Origin: JBFWUW01 sp050247075 | GTDB taxonomy: Bacteria > Planctomycetota > Planctomycetia > Pirellulales > JBFWUW01 | Length of the DNA: 64,000 nucleotides | Direction: 5' to 3' | Assembly (NCBI GenBank): GCA_050247075.1 | Contig: JBFWUW010000015.1 | Location: forward strand, 1-64,000 | Shown here: one piece after another, positions 47,510 through 57,491 of the stretch | Numbering within the stretch: the first letter of the stretch is position 1 | Layout of the letters: every line of letters begins with the position of its first letter | Made by a program: the position numbers and the translations under genes | The notes under the pieces: model-generated | Database searches by the model: none | Told to the model about the DNA's origin: nothing | Seen by the model: the letters and a program-made list of their open reading frames with translations, nothing else

Positions 47510-48961
47510 ATGAATATCACCGAACCACCCATCGAGCCCGTTGCTGGCGCGCCGCCGCGCGCCGGCCAGGCCGAGCCAACGCGCGAAGCCTCCACGTCGC
47601 CGCCCGACAACGAGGCCGCCGTCGATTTGGCCAAGGTGTATGCCTATGTGAAGCGCTCGAAGGTGATGATGGTTGACGACGAATCGGTCAACCTGATGGC
47701 GGTCGAAAAGCACTTGCGCGGCTTCGGCTACGGCAACTTTGTCAAGACGACCGAACCGGATGAAGCACTCGACATGCTCCGCCGGGAGAAGCCCGATCTG
47801 CTGCTGATGGACATTGTCATGCCGCGGACGAGCGGGTTACAACTGCTGCATGAGATTCGATCGGAACCACGTTGGCAGTGCCTGCCGGTCATTATCTTGA
47901 CGGCGCAAAACGACCCGGCCACGCGGCGCGAGGCGCTCGACTCTGGTTGCAGCGATTTCCTGACGAAGCCGGTCGATCCGTGCGAACTGGCGCTGCGCGT
48001 CCGCAACATGTTGGTCTCCAAGACCTTTTACAATCATGCCATTCAATGCGCCGACCAGTTGGAAGCCCAAGTAGACCAGCAAGCCCAAGCCTTGGCCGCC
48101 GCGCAGCAAGCCTCGGAGTTGCGCTACCAATCGGGCAAGGCCGAGATTGCCACCGAGGTCTTGCACAATGTCGGCAACGCCCTTAACAGCGTGAATGTGG
48201 GTGTGAACCTGTTGACGTATACCGTGCGCGATTCCAAGTTGGCCTCGCTGCGGCGGGCCCTGGCATTGCTTTGCGAGCACCAAGGCGGCCTGGACCGCTA
48301 TCTGGCCAAGGACGAACGGGGGCGGGTGTTGCTCCCCTATTTGTGTGAGGTGGCCGACACGCTGCTTCAGGAAAAAGACAAAATCCAGTCCGAACTGGAC
48401 CTGTTGAGCCGCCATCTGGAACATATCAACGCCGTCGTGGCCACGCAGCAAAAGCACGCCATGTTGTGCAATGTGCGGGAGAGCGTGGCCCTGGACGCGC
48501 TACTGGCCGATGTCGATGACTTGCTGGGCGGGGCCATCGCCAGGAACAACATCGAGGTCATCCGCGATTACGAAGAGATTCCATGCGTCGTTACCGACCG
48601 CCAGCGGCTGTTGCAAGTGTTGCTCAACGTCATCAAGAATGCCGCCGACTCCATTCAGTTGGCTCAACCGTCGGGCGGCGGCCGGCTGGAGTTCCGCCTG
48701 GGCCAGGCCGACGAACAACGGGCTTTTGTCGAGATTCGGGACAACGGAGTCGGCATCCCGCAAGAAGTCCTGGCGAAGCTGTTTGCGCACGGCTTTACCA
48801 CCAAACGCGACGGCCACGGATTTGGCCTGCATAGTTGCGCGAACATTATTCAAGAACTGGGCGGTTCCATTCAGGCTCGCAGTGACGGTGCCGGAAAAGG
48901 CGCTACGTTTCGCCTGGAATTGCCCTTTATAGCGGATCGTTTGGATAATGATCCTTTGTGA
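47510..48961 (+). CDS. Receiver-histidine kinase, soluble
   Basis: A 483-aa protein without membrane segments. After a 50-residue Pro/Ala N-terminus comes a receiver (KVMMVDDESVN; D101 in LLLMDIVMP; Lys in FLTKPVD), a coiled coil (EAQVDQQAQALAAAQQASEL), a DHp segment with VLHNVGNALNSVNVG (H219) and an HATPase domain (NVIKNAADSI, DNGVGIPQEVL, FTTKRDGHGFGLH). A receiver placed before the kinase suggests it is switched by phosphotransfer from another kinase, probably the hybrid kinase upstream through Hpt1. The ATG at 47510 was chosen; TTG 47420 is the alternative and neither has a strong ribosome site. It follows the hybrid kinase by 191 nt, longer than other gaps in the cluster. Confidence 0.88.
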   Translation: MNITEPPIEPVAGAPPRAGQAEPTREASTSPPDNEAAVDLAKVYAYVKRSKVMMVDDESVNLMAVEKHLRGFGYGNFVKTTEPDEALDMLRREKPDLLLMDIVMPRTSGLQLLHEIRSEPRWQCLPVIILTAQNDPATRREALDSGCSDFLTKPVDPCELALRVRNMLVSKTFYNHAIQCADQLEAQVDQQAQALAAAQQASELRYQSGKAEIATEVLHNVGNALNSVNVGVNLLTYTVRDSKLASLRRALALLCEHQGGLDRYLAKDERGRVLLPYLCEVADTLLQEKDKIQSELDLLSRHLEHINAVVATQQKHAMLCNVRESVALDALLADVDDLLGGAIARNNIEVIRDYEEIPCVVTDRQRLLQVLLNVIKNAADSIQLAQPSGGGRLEFRLGQADEQRAFVEIRDNGVGIPQEVLAKLFAHGFTTKRDGHGFGLHSCANIIQELGGSIQARSDGAGKGATFRLELPFIADRLDNDPL

Positions 48962-49052
48962 ACGATTCAAATGGCATAGCTTTCGGCCTTCCGTTGGTCG
49001 GCCTGGGCTCATTGGCCGTACGAAACGCAATAAGCACGAGGTGGATTAAGCC

Positions 49053-49574
49053 ATGCAGTGGTCCAAGAACCGGCGCGTGTTGATCATCGACGACAACCCA
49101 TCCATCCATGCCGATTTCCGCAAGATTCTTGGCGGCAGACCGGTCCATCCCGGGCTGGACGCCAAGGAGGCGGTGCTGTTTGGCCCAGTGGAAGGGGGCC
49201 GCGCATCGGGCGCTGACGACGCCTTTGATATTGACTCGGCCTCGCAAGGCGAGGAGGGCCTGGAAATGGCCCTGCAGGCGCGGCGGGAAGGCTGCCCCTA
49301 CGCGCTGGCCTTTGTCGATCTGCGGATGCCGCCGGGAATGGACGGAGTGGAAACGATCGAGCGCATCTGGCCGCTCGATGCTGAAATGCAATTTGTCATC
49401 TGCTCGGCTTACTCAGACTATTCCGCCCAAGACATTGTGCAGCGGCTGGGGTGCTCTGACCGGCTGCTGCTATTGCGAAAACCGTGCGATGGCGCGGAGA
49501 TCTTGCTGCTGGCCATGGCGCTTTGCGAAAAGTGGAACCTGGCGCACGCGATGAAGGAAGCCACTTCCACCTGA
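49053..49574 (+). CDS. Single-domain response regulator
   Basis: A 173-aa protein with GAGGTGGA ahead of the ATG. It is one receiver domain (VLIIDDNPSIHADF; D89 in AFVDLRMPPGMDG; Ser/Ala switch in FVICSAYSDYS; Lys in LLRKPCDG) with a 30-residue insertion after helix 1 (PVHPGLDAKEAVLFGPVEG). No output domain. It probably shuttles or sinks phosphate among the kinases and Hpt of this cluster. It lies 91 nt after the REC-kinase gene. Confidence 0.87.
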   Translation: MQWSKNRRVLIIDDNPSIHADFRKILGGRPVHPGLDAKEAVLFGPVEGGRASGADDAFDIDSASQGEEGLEMALQARREGCPYALAFVDLRMPPGMDGVETIERIWPLDAEMQFVICSAYSDYSAQDIVQRLGCSDRLLLLRKPCDGAEILLLAMALCEKWNLAHAMKEATST

Positions 49575-49630
49575 TCCAAGACACCGTGGCCGCACCCAGG
49601 CCAATCCAACCCCACTTCAAGACAATAGCC

Positions 49631-50854
49631 GTGAACCAGACCGACCTTCTTATCGCGGAATCGCCCGACGTGACGCCTTGGCGCGGCACGGATGGCATGC
49701 CCTCGCCAGAACTGTCGGTCGCGGACCTGCCGGCGGAGTCGTTATTGCGCCCCCGCGAGCGGACGACCAGTGGCAAGGTCATGATCGTGGATGACGAACC
49801 GATCATCATCGCGGTCGTGCAAAAGTATCTCAAACAGTCCGGCTACGGCAATTTCATCACCACCACCGAGCCCCGCGAGGCGCTGGACATGATTCGCGGC
49901 CAAAAGCCCGACGTGATCGTGATGGATGTGATGATGCCGCACGTCAGCGGCTTGAACATTTTGGAGGTCATTCGCGGAGACCGCAATCTGCACCATCTGC
50001 CGGTGGTCATGATGACCGCGTCGGGCCACGATGGCATGAAACAAGAGGCGATCGACCTGGGCGCCACCGACTTTCTGACCAAACCGATCAAGTCGACCGA
50101 GTTGGTCCCCCGGATTCGCAATGCCCTGGTCGTCAAGGCCCACCACGACCAACTGGCCGCTTACTCCACGCGGCTGGAGCAAGAAGTCCACCTTCGCACC
50201 GCCGAACTCGACCGCTCGCGCCAGGAGATTATCCAGGTGCTGGCGGCCGCCGCCGAATATCGCGACCAGGAAACCGGCAACCACGTGCTGCGGGTGGGCC
50301 GCTATGCCGGCATCATTGCCCGGCAGCTCAATTTCAGCCCGGCCCGGGTGGAGCTGATTTCTCAAGCCGCCATTTTGCACGACGTAGGCAAAATTGGCAT
50401 CACCGACACCATCTTGCATAAGCCAGGCAAGCTTACCGATGATGAAATGGCCGTCATCAAGCAACATTGCCGATACGGCCAGAAGATTTTGCAATGCATG
50501 CCGAGCGATGAGCGGCCATCCATACGACCGGCGGTATCGCCGCAAAGCCAGTCGCCCATTTTGCGCATGGCCGCCGTCATCGCCATTAGCCATCATGAGA
50601 AATGGGACGGCACGGGCTATCCTCATGGACTAGCGGGCGAGGCTATTCCCATTGAGGGCCGTATTACCGCCGTGGCCGATGTGTACGACGCGCTCAGCAG
50701 CCGCCGCCCCTACAAAGAGCCGCTGCCGCCACAGCGCTGTCTGGAGATGATGCAAAAAGGCCGGGGCACCCACTTCGATCCCCAAGTCCTGGATGCCTTT
50801 GTCGCCCGCTTCGCGGATATCGTCAAAGTCTCCACCGAACTGACCGACGGCTAA
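49631..50854 (+). CDS. REC-HD-GYP response regulator, cyclic-di-GMP phosphodiesterase (RpfG type)
   Basis: A 407-aa protein from the GTG at 49631; ATG 49697 is also possible and an earlier ATG at 49484 would overlap the previous gene out of frame. The receiver (KVMIVDDEPII; D99 in VIVMDVMMP; Lys in FLTKPIK) is closely similar to that of the REC-kinase at 47510. A coiled coil leads to a complete HD-GYP domain: HVLRVGRYAG, LHDVGKIGITD (H250, D251), SHHEKWDGTGYPHGL (GYP at 329-331) and DVYDALSSRRPYK. It should hydrolyse cyclic-di-GMP when phosphorylated, opposing the GGDEF protein of the same cluster. Last gene of the cluster; a 23-bp inverted repeat begins at its stop codon. Confidence 0.92.
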   Translation: MNQTDLLIAESPDVTPWRGTDGMPSPELSVADLPAESLLRPRERTTSGKVMIVDDEPIIIAVVQKYLKQSGYGNFITTTEPREALDMIRGQKPDVIVMDVMMPHVSGLNILEVIRGDRNLHHLPVVMMTASGHDGMKQEAIDLGATDFLTKPIKSTELVPRIRNALVVKAHHDQLAAYSTRLEQEVHLRTAELDRSRQEIIQVLAAAAEYRDQETGNHVLRVGRYAGIIARQLNFSPARVELISQAAILHDVGKIGITDTILHKPGKLTDDEMAVIKQHCRYGQKILQCMPSDERPSIRPAVSPQSQSPILRMAAVIAISHHEKWDGTGYPHGLAGEAIPIEGRITAVADVYDALSSRRPYKEPLPPQRCLEMMQKGRGTHFDPQVLDAFVARFADIVKVSTELTDG

Positions 50855-50955
50855 GGAACGACCGAAAAATAACTTCGGAGTTTTCTTTTCCCTCACCCTG
50901 CCCTCTCCCGGAGAGGGAGAGGAGTTGATGGAGAAGTTATTTTTCGGTCGTTCCT
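50854..50955. repeat. Palindromic element with 23-bp perfect terminal inverted repeats; probable operon end
   Basis: Arms 50854-50876 (AGGAACGACCGAAAAATAAC then TTC) and 50933-50955 are exact complements. Between them CCCTCACCCTGCCCTCTCCC and GGAGAGGGAGAGG recall the larger MITE-like family, of which this looks like a short variant. The left arm begins on the last base of the HD-GYP stop codon, so it may also end transcription. Confidence 0.7.
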
Positions 50956-50992
50956 AACGGCATTCGGCGGTACCTACGGATGGCACGGGCTA

Positions 50993-52171
50993 TTAGCCTC
51001 CTTCGGCTGCTTGCCGCAACTCCGTCGAGGAGATGTCTAGGCGAAAGGTGTCGCCCGACACCTCTTGGCACAGGGTGGCCAGAGGCGGAGGCAGGTCTAG
51101 ATCGGCAAGCGTTTCAAACCCCGCCGGCCCGCTGCGGCCAAACACCAGGAAACGGCCGCCGTTTTGGGCAATCTCGGCAATCGCCGCCAGACAGGCGGCC
51201 TGGTCGTGGCCGTAGTAACGGGGTGCCGCCAGCCGCACGATGGTATCGGTGCCGACGATGAACGTGGCGTCGGGAAACAGCCGTGATTTTTCCACAAACG
51301 TTGCCGCCCGCGAAAACCACAGCCGCTGATTGTCGGCGAATTGCTCGCTGCGCAAGGCCATCTCGGTGTAATCCAACGGCGGCTTATCGACATTCACGAT
51401 GGAAATCTCGTACTCCACCGCCGCCTGCAGCATCTGGCCGGCCAGTTCCGCCATCTGCTGATGCCCAGCATGCAACGGGTTGAACGCGCCGGGGAAAATG
51501 GCCCGCCGGCCGTTGACGGCGGCCTCGGCATGGTCGAAGCCCGCGTTGTGGGCCGCGGTCAATGGTTGACGGCCTAGCAGCAGTTCTTGCCAGGCAGCCG
51601 GCGCGGCGGTCAGTTCGACATCGATCTCCTCGTGGGTAAACAGGCCCAGTTTCACGCGCTGCTCCAGTTCGGCCGATTCGGCCAGCGCGTTGAGGATCAG
51701 CCCGGCGATGAGTTGCTCTTCCTCCGCCCGCGTGCGGCGGTCCTTGGCCAGTTCCAGCGACCAGGTGGCCGTAGCGGCTGCGGTTTGCACCGCCACATGG
51801 GCGCGGTGCGGACCCAGTTTCGGGCGATCGCTGGCCAGGCTGGCCGTGCAGCCCACACCGGCCGTTTGCCCCCCAGGCCGCGGCGGATCGCCACGCGCGC
51901 CCAGATCGAGCGAGCGCTGAAAAGCGGCCGCCGCCATGGCCCTGGCGGTGCGGGCGGAACAATACTTCTCTGGCGGCGAACCGAGCCAATCGGCCGTGGC
52001 CGCCGCCGAGTAAGGCACGACAGCCTCCAGTACGGTTCGCGATGCCCCAGGCACCGAGAGCAAGGCCGAAATGGCTCCGCTTCCCCCGCCCGTTACGGCC
52101 AACACCATTCCCAGCGACCTGTCATGCAAGGCCCGGACGAGCAGCGTGTTCTGGTCGAGGGGAGTGGTCAT
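50993..52171 (-). CDS. CinA-like / NadD-like nucleotidyltransferase fusion
   Basis: A 392-aa protein. Residues 1-200 resemble the C-terminal amidohydrolase domain of CinA (LGMVLAVTGGGSGAISALLS, LILNALAE), and residues 222-392 are a nucleotidyltransferase of the NadD/NMNAT type (FPGAFNPLHAGH at 226-237, the GxFxPxHxGH motif; ISSTELR near the end, the ISSTxxR motif). CinA-type enzymes deamidate nicotinamide mononucleotide and NadD-type enzymes make (deamido-)NAD, so the fusion would channel pyridine-nucleotide recycling; this is inference from family knowledge. Cytoplasmic. It follows glyS by 56 nt on the same strand. The CinA half lacks some features I would expect of a fully active enzyme, so that half may be regulatory. 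Confidence 0.75.
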   Translation of the reverse strand: MTTPLDQNTLLVRALHDRSLGMVLAVTGGGSGAISALLSVPGASRTVLEAVVPYSAAATADWLGSPPEKYCSARTARAMAAAAFQRSLDLGARGDPPRPGGQTAGVGCTASLASDRPKLGPHRAHVAVQTAAATATWSLELAKDRRTRAEEEQLIAGLILNALAESAELEQRVKLGLFTHEEIDVELTAAPAAWQELLLGRQPLTAAHNAGFDHAEAAVNGRRAIFPGAFNPLHAGHQQMAELAGQMLQAAVEYEISIVNVDKPPLDYTEMALRSEQFADNQRLWFSRAATFVEKSRLFPDATFIVGTDTIVRLAAPRYYGHDQAACLAAIAEIAQNGGRFLVFGRSGPAGFETLADLDLPPPLATLCQEVSGDTFRLDISSTELRQAAEGG

Positions 52172-52227
52172 ACGCCTGCCATTGTAGCCGCGGGCCAGCC
52201 GCCGGTCCTACCAAAGTGGCTCCGGCC

Positions 52228-53985
52228 TTACGATCGCAACCGCTGTTTGATCTCGGCCTGGCATTCGTCAGCCTTGATCCGCCATTGCTTGAGCGTGTCG
52301 CGGTCGCGGATGGTGACCGTGCCGTCTTGCAGCGTTTGGCTGTCAATGGTGATGCAGTAGGGCGTGCCGACTTCGTCCTGGCGGCGGTAGCGGCGGCCAA
52401 CCGCGCCCTTTTCGTCGTAAAACACGTTAAAGTCCTGCTTCAACTCGCGGTAGATCTTTTGAGCGATCTCTGGCATGCCATCCTTCTTGACCAGCGGAAA
52501 AATGGCCGCCTTGATCGGAGCCAGCCGCGGGTGCAGCTTCAACACCGTGCGGGTTTGAGGCTTGCCGTTCTCGTCGGGCGCCGTGTCCTCGCAGTACGCC
52601 TCGCAGAGAAAGGCCAACGTGGCCCGATCGGCACCGGCGGAAGGCTCAATCACATGCGGCAAGTATCGATACTTTTCGTTGCGCTTGTTTTCTTTCGTAT
52701 CAGCTAATCCACCTTCCACTGCTCTTGCCCACTGCTCTTCGTCGAAATAGTAGAAATCCTTGCCGCTGCCGCGATGCTTGGGCTTGCCGTCGGCGTCTTT
52801 TTCCACCTCCAGTGGCCGCGTTTTGGGGTCGAGCTTGCCCTCCATGTGGCTGCGCAGATCGAAGTCGCCCCGATGGGCGATGCCTTCCAGTTCGCCAAAT
52901 TCGCCCGGCGGCAAGAAGGGAAAGCCATACTCAATATCGGCCGTGCCGGTGGAATAATGGCTCAACTCGTCGGGGTCGTGCTCGCGCAACCGCAAGCGCT
53001 CGTTCGACAGGCCCAGGTCGGTGTACCACTTCATGCGGCGGTCGCGCCAATACTGGTACCACTGCCGAGAGGAGTCGGGCCGGCAAAAAAATTCGATCTC
53101 CATCTGCTCGAACTCGCGCGAGCGGAAGGTGAAGTTGCGCGGCGTGATCTCGTTGCGGAAGGACTTGCCGACCTGCGCGATGCCAAAGGGAATCTTCACC
53201 CGCGTGCTGTCGGTGACGTTTTTGAAATTGACGAAAATGCCTTGGGCCGTTTCTGGCCGCAGGAAAACTTCCACATCCTGGCCGGCCAAGGCGCCAGCGT
53301 GGGACTTGAACATCAGGTTGTATTCCCGCGGTTCAATCAAGTCGCCGCCACACTGCGGACATGGTGTTTGCAGGCCCGTCGCGGCAAGCTGTTCGGTCGC
53401 GACATATTGCAGCAACTCCGTAATCGACAGCGGCTGATCGGGCGGATTTTCTTTGAGCCTTTGCGACAGCCACGAAAGTGTCACCTCTGGACTTCGGACC
53501 AAGGCTAGCCCAGGCGCGAGTTTCCGGCCTTTTGATTTTGCCCATTTGAGCAAGCTTGGCCCTTCCACGGCAATCAGGTCGCCCGTCACGAACGAACCGC
53601 AAGCTTCCGCGAGGGCATTGACCCAATCACTTGCGCGCAACATTTCCCACACATGGTCCGCGCGAAACAGCCGCTTGCACTGGCGGCAAGCCTGCATCAT
53701 GTCGTGGAACAAATCGTAATGGCCCGAGCACTTCCAGACCTGCGGGTGCATGATGATCGTGCAGTCCAGGCCGGTCATTTCGTACGGTTCCGGCGCGCCG
53801 GGCAACGTGGCCAGGTCGTCGTGGCCGGTGACCATGTCGCGCCACCAGGCCTCTTTGATGTTGCGTTTAAGCTCCACGCCCAGGGGACCGTAGTCCCAAA
53901 AGCCGTTCAGGCCGCCGTAGATTTCGCTGGACTGAAACAGAAAACCCCGCCGTTTGCAGAGCGAAACAAGCTTGTCCATATCCAT
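52228..53985 (-). CDS. glyS: Glycyl-tRNA synthetase, alpha2 type
   Basis: A 585-aa class II synthetase of the homodimeric (archaeal/eukaryal-like) type. Motif 1 region GGLNGFWDYGPLGVELKRN; motif 2 FRNEITPRNFTFRSREFEQM then EIEFF; motif 3 region with GADRATLAFL; C-terminal anticodon-binding domain HPRLAPIKAAIFPLV through QTLQDGTVTIRDRDTLKQW. A cysteine pair in CRQCKRLF (within the first 120 residues) and CPQCGGDL suggest a zinc-binding insertion. It charges tRNA-Gly. Start is ATG 53985 (or 53979); no strong ribosome site is seen. It precedes the CinA/NadD fusion on the same strand, probably in one operon. Confidence 0.95.
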   Translation of the reverse strand: MDMDKLVSLCKRRGFLFQSSEIYGGLNGFWDYGPLGVELKRNIKEAWWRDMVTGHDDLATLPGAPEPYEMTGLDCTIIMHPQVWKCSGHYDLFHDMMQACRQCKRLFRADHVWEMLRASDWVNALAEACGSFVTGDLIAVEGPSLLKWAKSKGRKLAPGLALVRSPEVTLSWLSQRLKENPPDQPLSITELLQYVATEQLAATGLQTPCPQCGGDLIEPREYNLMFKSHAGALAGQDVEVFLRPETAQGIFVNFKNVTDSTRVKIPFGIAQVGKSFRNEITPRNFTFRSREFEQMEIEFFCRPDSSRQWYQYWRDRRMKWYTDLGLSNERLRLREHDPDELSHYSTGTADIEYGFPFLPPGEFGELEGIAHRGDFDLRSHMEGKLDPKTRPLEVEKDADGKPKHRGSGKDFYYFDEEQWARAVEGGLADTKENKRNEKYRYLPHVIEPSAGADRATLAFLCEAYCEDTAPDENGKPQTRTVLKLHPRLAPIKAAIFPLVKKDGMPEIAQKIYRELKQDFNVFYDEKGAVGRRYRRQDEVGTPYCITIDSQTLQDGTVTIRDRDTLKQWRIKADECQAEIKQRLRS

Positions 53986-54128
53986 GAGGGAAACGCCGCG
54001 CAAGAATTGCCAAGTGATAAACCGTCGTTGCGGGATAGTTTACACAAGGAGGGCCGGATCGCCCATGAGGTTCGGCCTGGAGAGCGGGGCCGTGCGGTCT
54101 CTAAATGCATCGGCCGCGCCAACTCCGC

Positions 54129-54162
54129 TTGACAGCCACTATTACACTGTATAGTGTAATAG
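54129..54162 (+). promoter_or_regulatory. Promoter with overlapping palindromic ArsR-type operator
   Basis: TTGACA (54129-54134) is followed by the inverted repeat CTATTACACT-GTAT-AGTGTAATAG (54139-54162; 10-bp perfect arms). The -10 element TATAGT (15-nt spacer) or TAGTGT (17-nt spacer) lies within the palindrome, so bound regulator would block polymerase. Confidence 0.75.
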
Positions 54163-54182
54163 CGATGAAGGGAAACTTGCGC

Positions 54183-54563
54183 ATGGCCAAACGAACGACA
54201 AAACCAATCCCCGCACCGTGTTCCGAAAAAGCCTGCCTGCGGGAGCGGCCACTAATTTCTGGCGGATGCGCGCTGGAGATGGAAGCCCTGTTCGCGGTGC
54301 TGGCGAATGACACGCGCCTGCGGCTGCTGCACGAGATGGCCCGAGGTGGCGAGGTTTGCGTGATCGACCTGGCGGCCGCGCTGGAAATGAAGCCGCAGGC
54401 CGTTTCCAACCAGTTGCAGCGTTTGCTTGACCGAAAGATCGTGGCCTGCCGCCGCGACGGAAACAACAGGCTCTATCGCATTCTGGACAACTGCGTAATG
54501 GTCCTCTTGGAACGCGGCCTGTGCCTGGTCGAGGAAACCGCGAAACGAAATGGTAAGCCGTAG
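54183..54563 (+). CDS. ArsR/SmtB-family metal-responsive repressor
   Basis: A 126-aa winged-helix protein. The ATG at 54183 has AAGGGAA about 8 nt upstream; ATG 54165 lacks one. The fold is visible in LANDTRLRLLHEMARGG, VCVIDLAAALEMKPQAVSNQ (recognition helix) and RRDGNNRLYRILD (wing). Cys residues that could bind metal are C13, C18 and C29 in the N-terminal arm, one in EVCVIDL and two in DNCVMVLLERGLCLVEE, an arrangement closest to CmtR-like sensors among known types. The promoter-overlapping palindrome indicates autoregulation. The copper-storage-like gene 36 nt downstream is the likely partner in one transcript. Confidence 0.9.
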   Translation: MAKRTTKPIPAPCSEKACLRERPLISGGCALEMEALFAVLANDTRLRLLHEMARGGEVCVIDLAAALEMKPQAVSNQLQRLLDRKIVACRRDGNNRLYRILDNCVMVLLERGLCLVEETAKRNGKP

Positions 54564-54599
54564 TGTTACCTTATTTTTCCTTGCTTCAGGAGAATTGCG

Positions 54600-55010
54600 A
54601 TGAAACGATTTCTAATGGCGGCGGCCGTGGCTCTGGCGGCCTGTTCCGCGCGGGAAGCCCGCGCGGCGAATGACGGCGATGCCGATGCCTGCTGCCGGGT
54701 ATGCAAGGACTGCGAAAAGACCTGCTTGAAATGCGTGGCGGCTTGCCTCGACGAACTGGCGGGTGGCAAAGGCGACCGTCACGCTTGCATCCAGCTTTGC
54801 CTGGACTGCGCGGATATCTGCGGCACCTGCCAGAAGATCGCCGCCCGCGGCGGGCCGTTGGATGGCATCATCAGCGCGGCTTGCGCGCAAGCCTGCGAAA
54901 AGTGCTCGCAAGAGTGCGCCAAGCACAAAGACGACAAGGCCTGCCAGGCCTGTGCAGAGCAGTGCCGCAAGTGCGCCAAAGAGTGCCGAGAGCTGGGTAA
55001 GAAAGAATAA
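54600..55010 (+). CDS. Secreted Cys-rich four-helix-bundle copper-storage-like protein (Csp/DUF326)
   Basis: A 136-aa protein with CAGGAGAA 6 nt before the ATG. A signal peptide (FLMAAAVALAACSAREARA) is followed by about 113 residues with 21 Cys arranged as CxxC and CxxxC pairs along four predicted helices (ACCRVCKDCEKTCLKCVAAC, CIQLCLDCADICGTCQK, CAQACEKCSQECAK, CQACAEQCRKCAKEC). This is the pattern of Csp copper-storage proteins, which hold many Cu(I) ions inside the bundle. The leader makes it Csp1-like (exported) rather than the cytosolic Csp3. Co-transcription with an ArsR repressor suggests metal-induced synthesis. A stem-loop at 55119-55152 probably ends the transcript. Confidence 0.88.
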   Translation: MKRFLMAAAVALAACSAREARAANDGDADACCRVCKDCEKTCLKCVAACLDELAGGKGDRHACIQLCLDCADICGTCQKIAARGGPLDGIISAACAQACEKCSQECAKHKDDKACQACAEQCRKCAKECRELGKKE

Positions 55011-55118
55011 AAAGCGGCATCCATGCCGATCTGGCCGTCCGTGGCAAATACTCGGCCGCGCCGGGTGACATCGGGGGGCCAAGCAGGAAATTTGAGCCGC
55101 TTGTTAAGCGTCGGTGTC

Positions 55119-55152
55119 GATAGCCCGGCTCCTTCCGTGAAGCCGGGTTATC
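55119..55152 (+). terminator. Stem-loop, probable terminator of the ArsR-Csp transcript
   Basis: GATAGCCCGGCT (55119-55130) pairs with AGCCGGGTTATC (55141-55152) with one G-U pair around a 10-nt loop. No long T-run follows. Confidence 0.5.
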
Positions 55153-55217
55153 GGTGCTGGTTCTGATTGATTTGTTCGCGAGGATGAAAGGGGGCTTCGT
55201 CTGTTTCGACGAGGGGC

Positions 55218-55733
55218 CTATTCCGACAAACGGTCCAACAGTTTTCTGAACCGCGGCATGCGGCGGTCGAGGTAAGCCAGCCAGGCGGCCGGTTGCCAGA
55301 TCTCCACGCACACCGCTGCTCCCACCACTAACAATTCGCCGCCCGCCGGCACCTGTAAAAATTCTCGAAATCCCTCCGGTATCAGCAGCCGCCCGCGCGC
55401 GGCCAACGGCACCGTGCGATGGCGGGTCGACAGCAACCGGCCCAACAACTGCACATCGGTCAATCGGCCATCCAGCTTGCCGGCTTTCATTTTGCTTTGC
55501 ACCACATCCAATCCCTGGCTCAGCCGGGCTTGCCAAACCGCGGCGTTCCATAGGCTCAAGCAACCGGTACGCTCCTTGGCCAACACGCAGTCCTCCCCCT
55601 CCTTCGCCAGCCGCTCGGCCAGTTCCGGCGGCAGCGACAAGCGAAACCGCTCGTCCAGCGTCCGCTGAAACTCTCCCAGGATGAAATCGTGCTGCTCGGC
55701 GGACATACGGGCGTTGGGCCGGTTGGGCGACAT
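55218..55733 (-). CDS. mraZ: MraZ-like transcriptional regulator
   Basis: A 171-aa protein with the two AbrB/SpoVT-like halves of MraZ: FILGEFQRTLDERFRLSLPP near the N-terminus (DxxGR-type loop here DERFRL) and VPLAARGRLLIPEGFREFLQ in the middle, followed by EIWQPAAWLAYL. MraZ normally represses the division and cell-wall cluster and its own promoter by binding short GGG-type repeats. It is somewhat longer than E. coli MraZ (152 aa) and stands alone: no mraW/rsmH, ftsL or mur gene follows within the window. Two near-identical 16-bp motifs upstream are candidate operators. ATG 55733 chosen; the ribosome site is poor. Confidence 0.85.
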   Translation of the reverse strand: MSPNRPNARMSAEQHDFILGEFQRTLDERFRLSLPPELAERLAKEGEDCVLAKERTGCLSLWNAAVWQARLSQGLDVVQSKMKAGKLDGRLTDVQLLGRLLSTRHRTVPLAARGRLLIPEGFREFLQVPAGGELLVVGAAVCVEIWQPAAWLAYLDRRMPRFRKLLDRLSE

Positions 55734-56138
55734 GGCCTAAGCCATCCTGGTCGCCGGGTGATCCTCCGTGGCAATGAAAAGTTTGAAGTGAGTTGTTTGG
55801 GTTGATTTCCCACAAAAACTTGATTTGATCATCATTAGTGGGCTGATTTCCCACGGTCTGGGAATATACCAACTTCAGCATCGATTGCAACGCCCGCGGC
55901 AAAGATTCCGCCATACGCGGACAGGCGGCAACCGGGCGGGCCTGCTTGATCGTGCCGAGAGTCGGCATGGAAACGAACAATGCCTGCCGCAACCTTTAGA
56001 GGGTTGCGACAGGCATCGTTGCATATTGGGCCGGACAGGGCGCCACTGGCGGTTCGTCCGCCGGTGGCGCTACATGGCACTGGTGCCACTGGCGGACAAG
56101 CCGCCAGTGGCACCCATAAGTTAATCTTTGGCTCCGCC
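55734..56138. other. Intergenic region between mraZ and the helicase gene
   Basis: No gene. Apart from the MraZ-type motifs it holds a stem-loop ATGCCTGCCGCAACC / GGTTGCGACAGGCAT (55980-56016) and a perfect 13-bp hairpin GTGCCACTGGCGG / CCGCCAGTGGCAC (56083-56113) with a diverged neighbour at 56040-56071. The latter lie just 3' of the helicase gene and may terminate it. Confidence 0.6.
55798..55854 (-). promoter_or_regulatory. Two candidate MraZ operators upstream of mraZ
   Basis: TGGG(T/C)TGATTTCCCAC occurs at 55798-55813 and 55839-55854, 41 nt apart (about four helical turns). Read toward mraZ each contains GTGGGAAATCA, matching the GTGGG-type boxes bound by MraZ in other bacteria. They lie 65 and 106 nt from the start codon. 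Confidence 0.6.
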
Positions 56139-57491
<1,353 letters not shown>

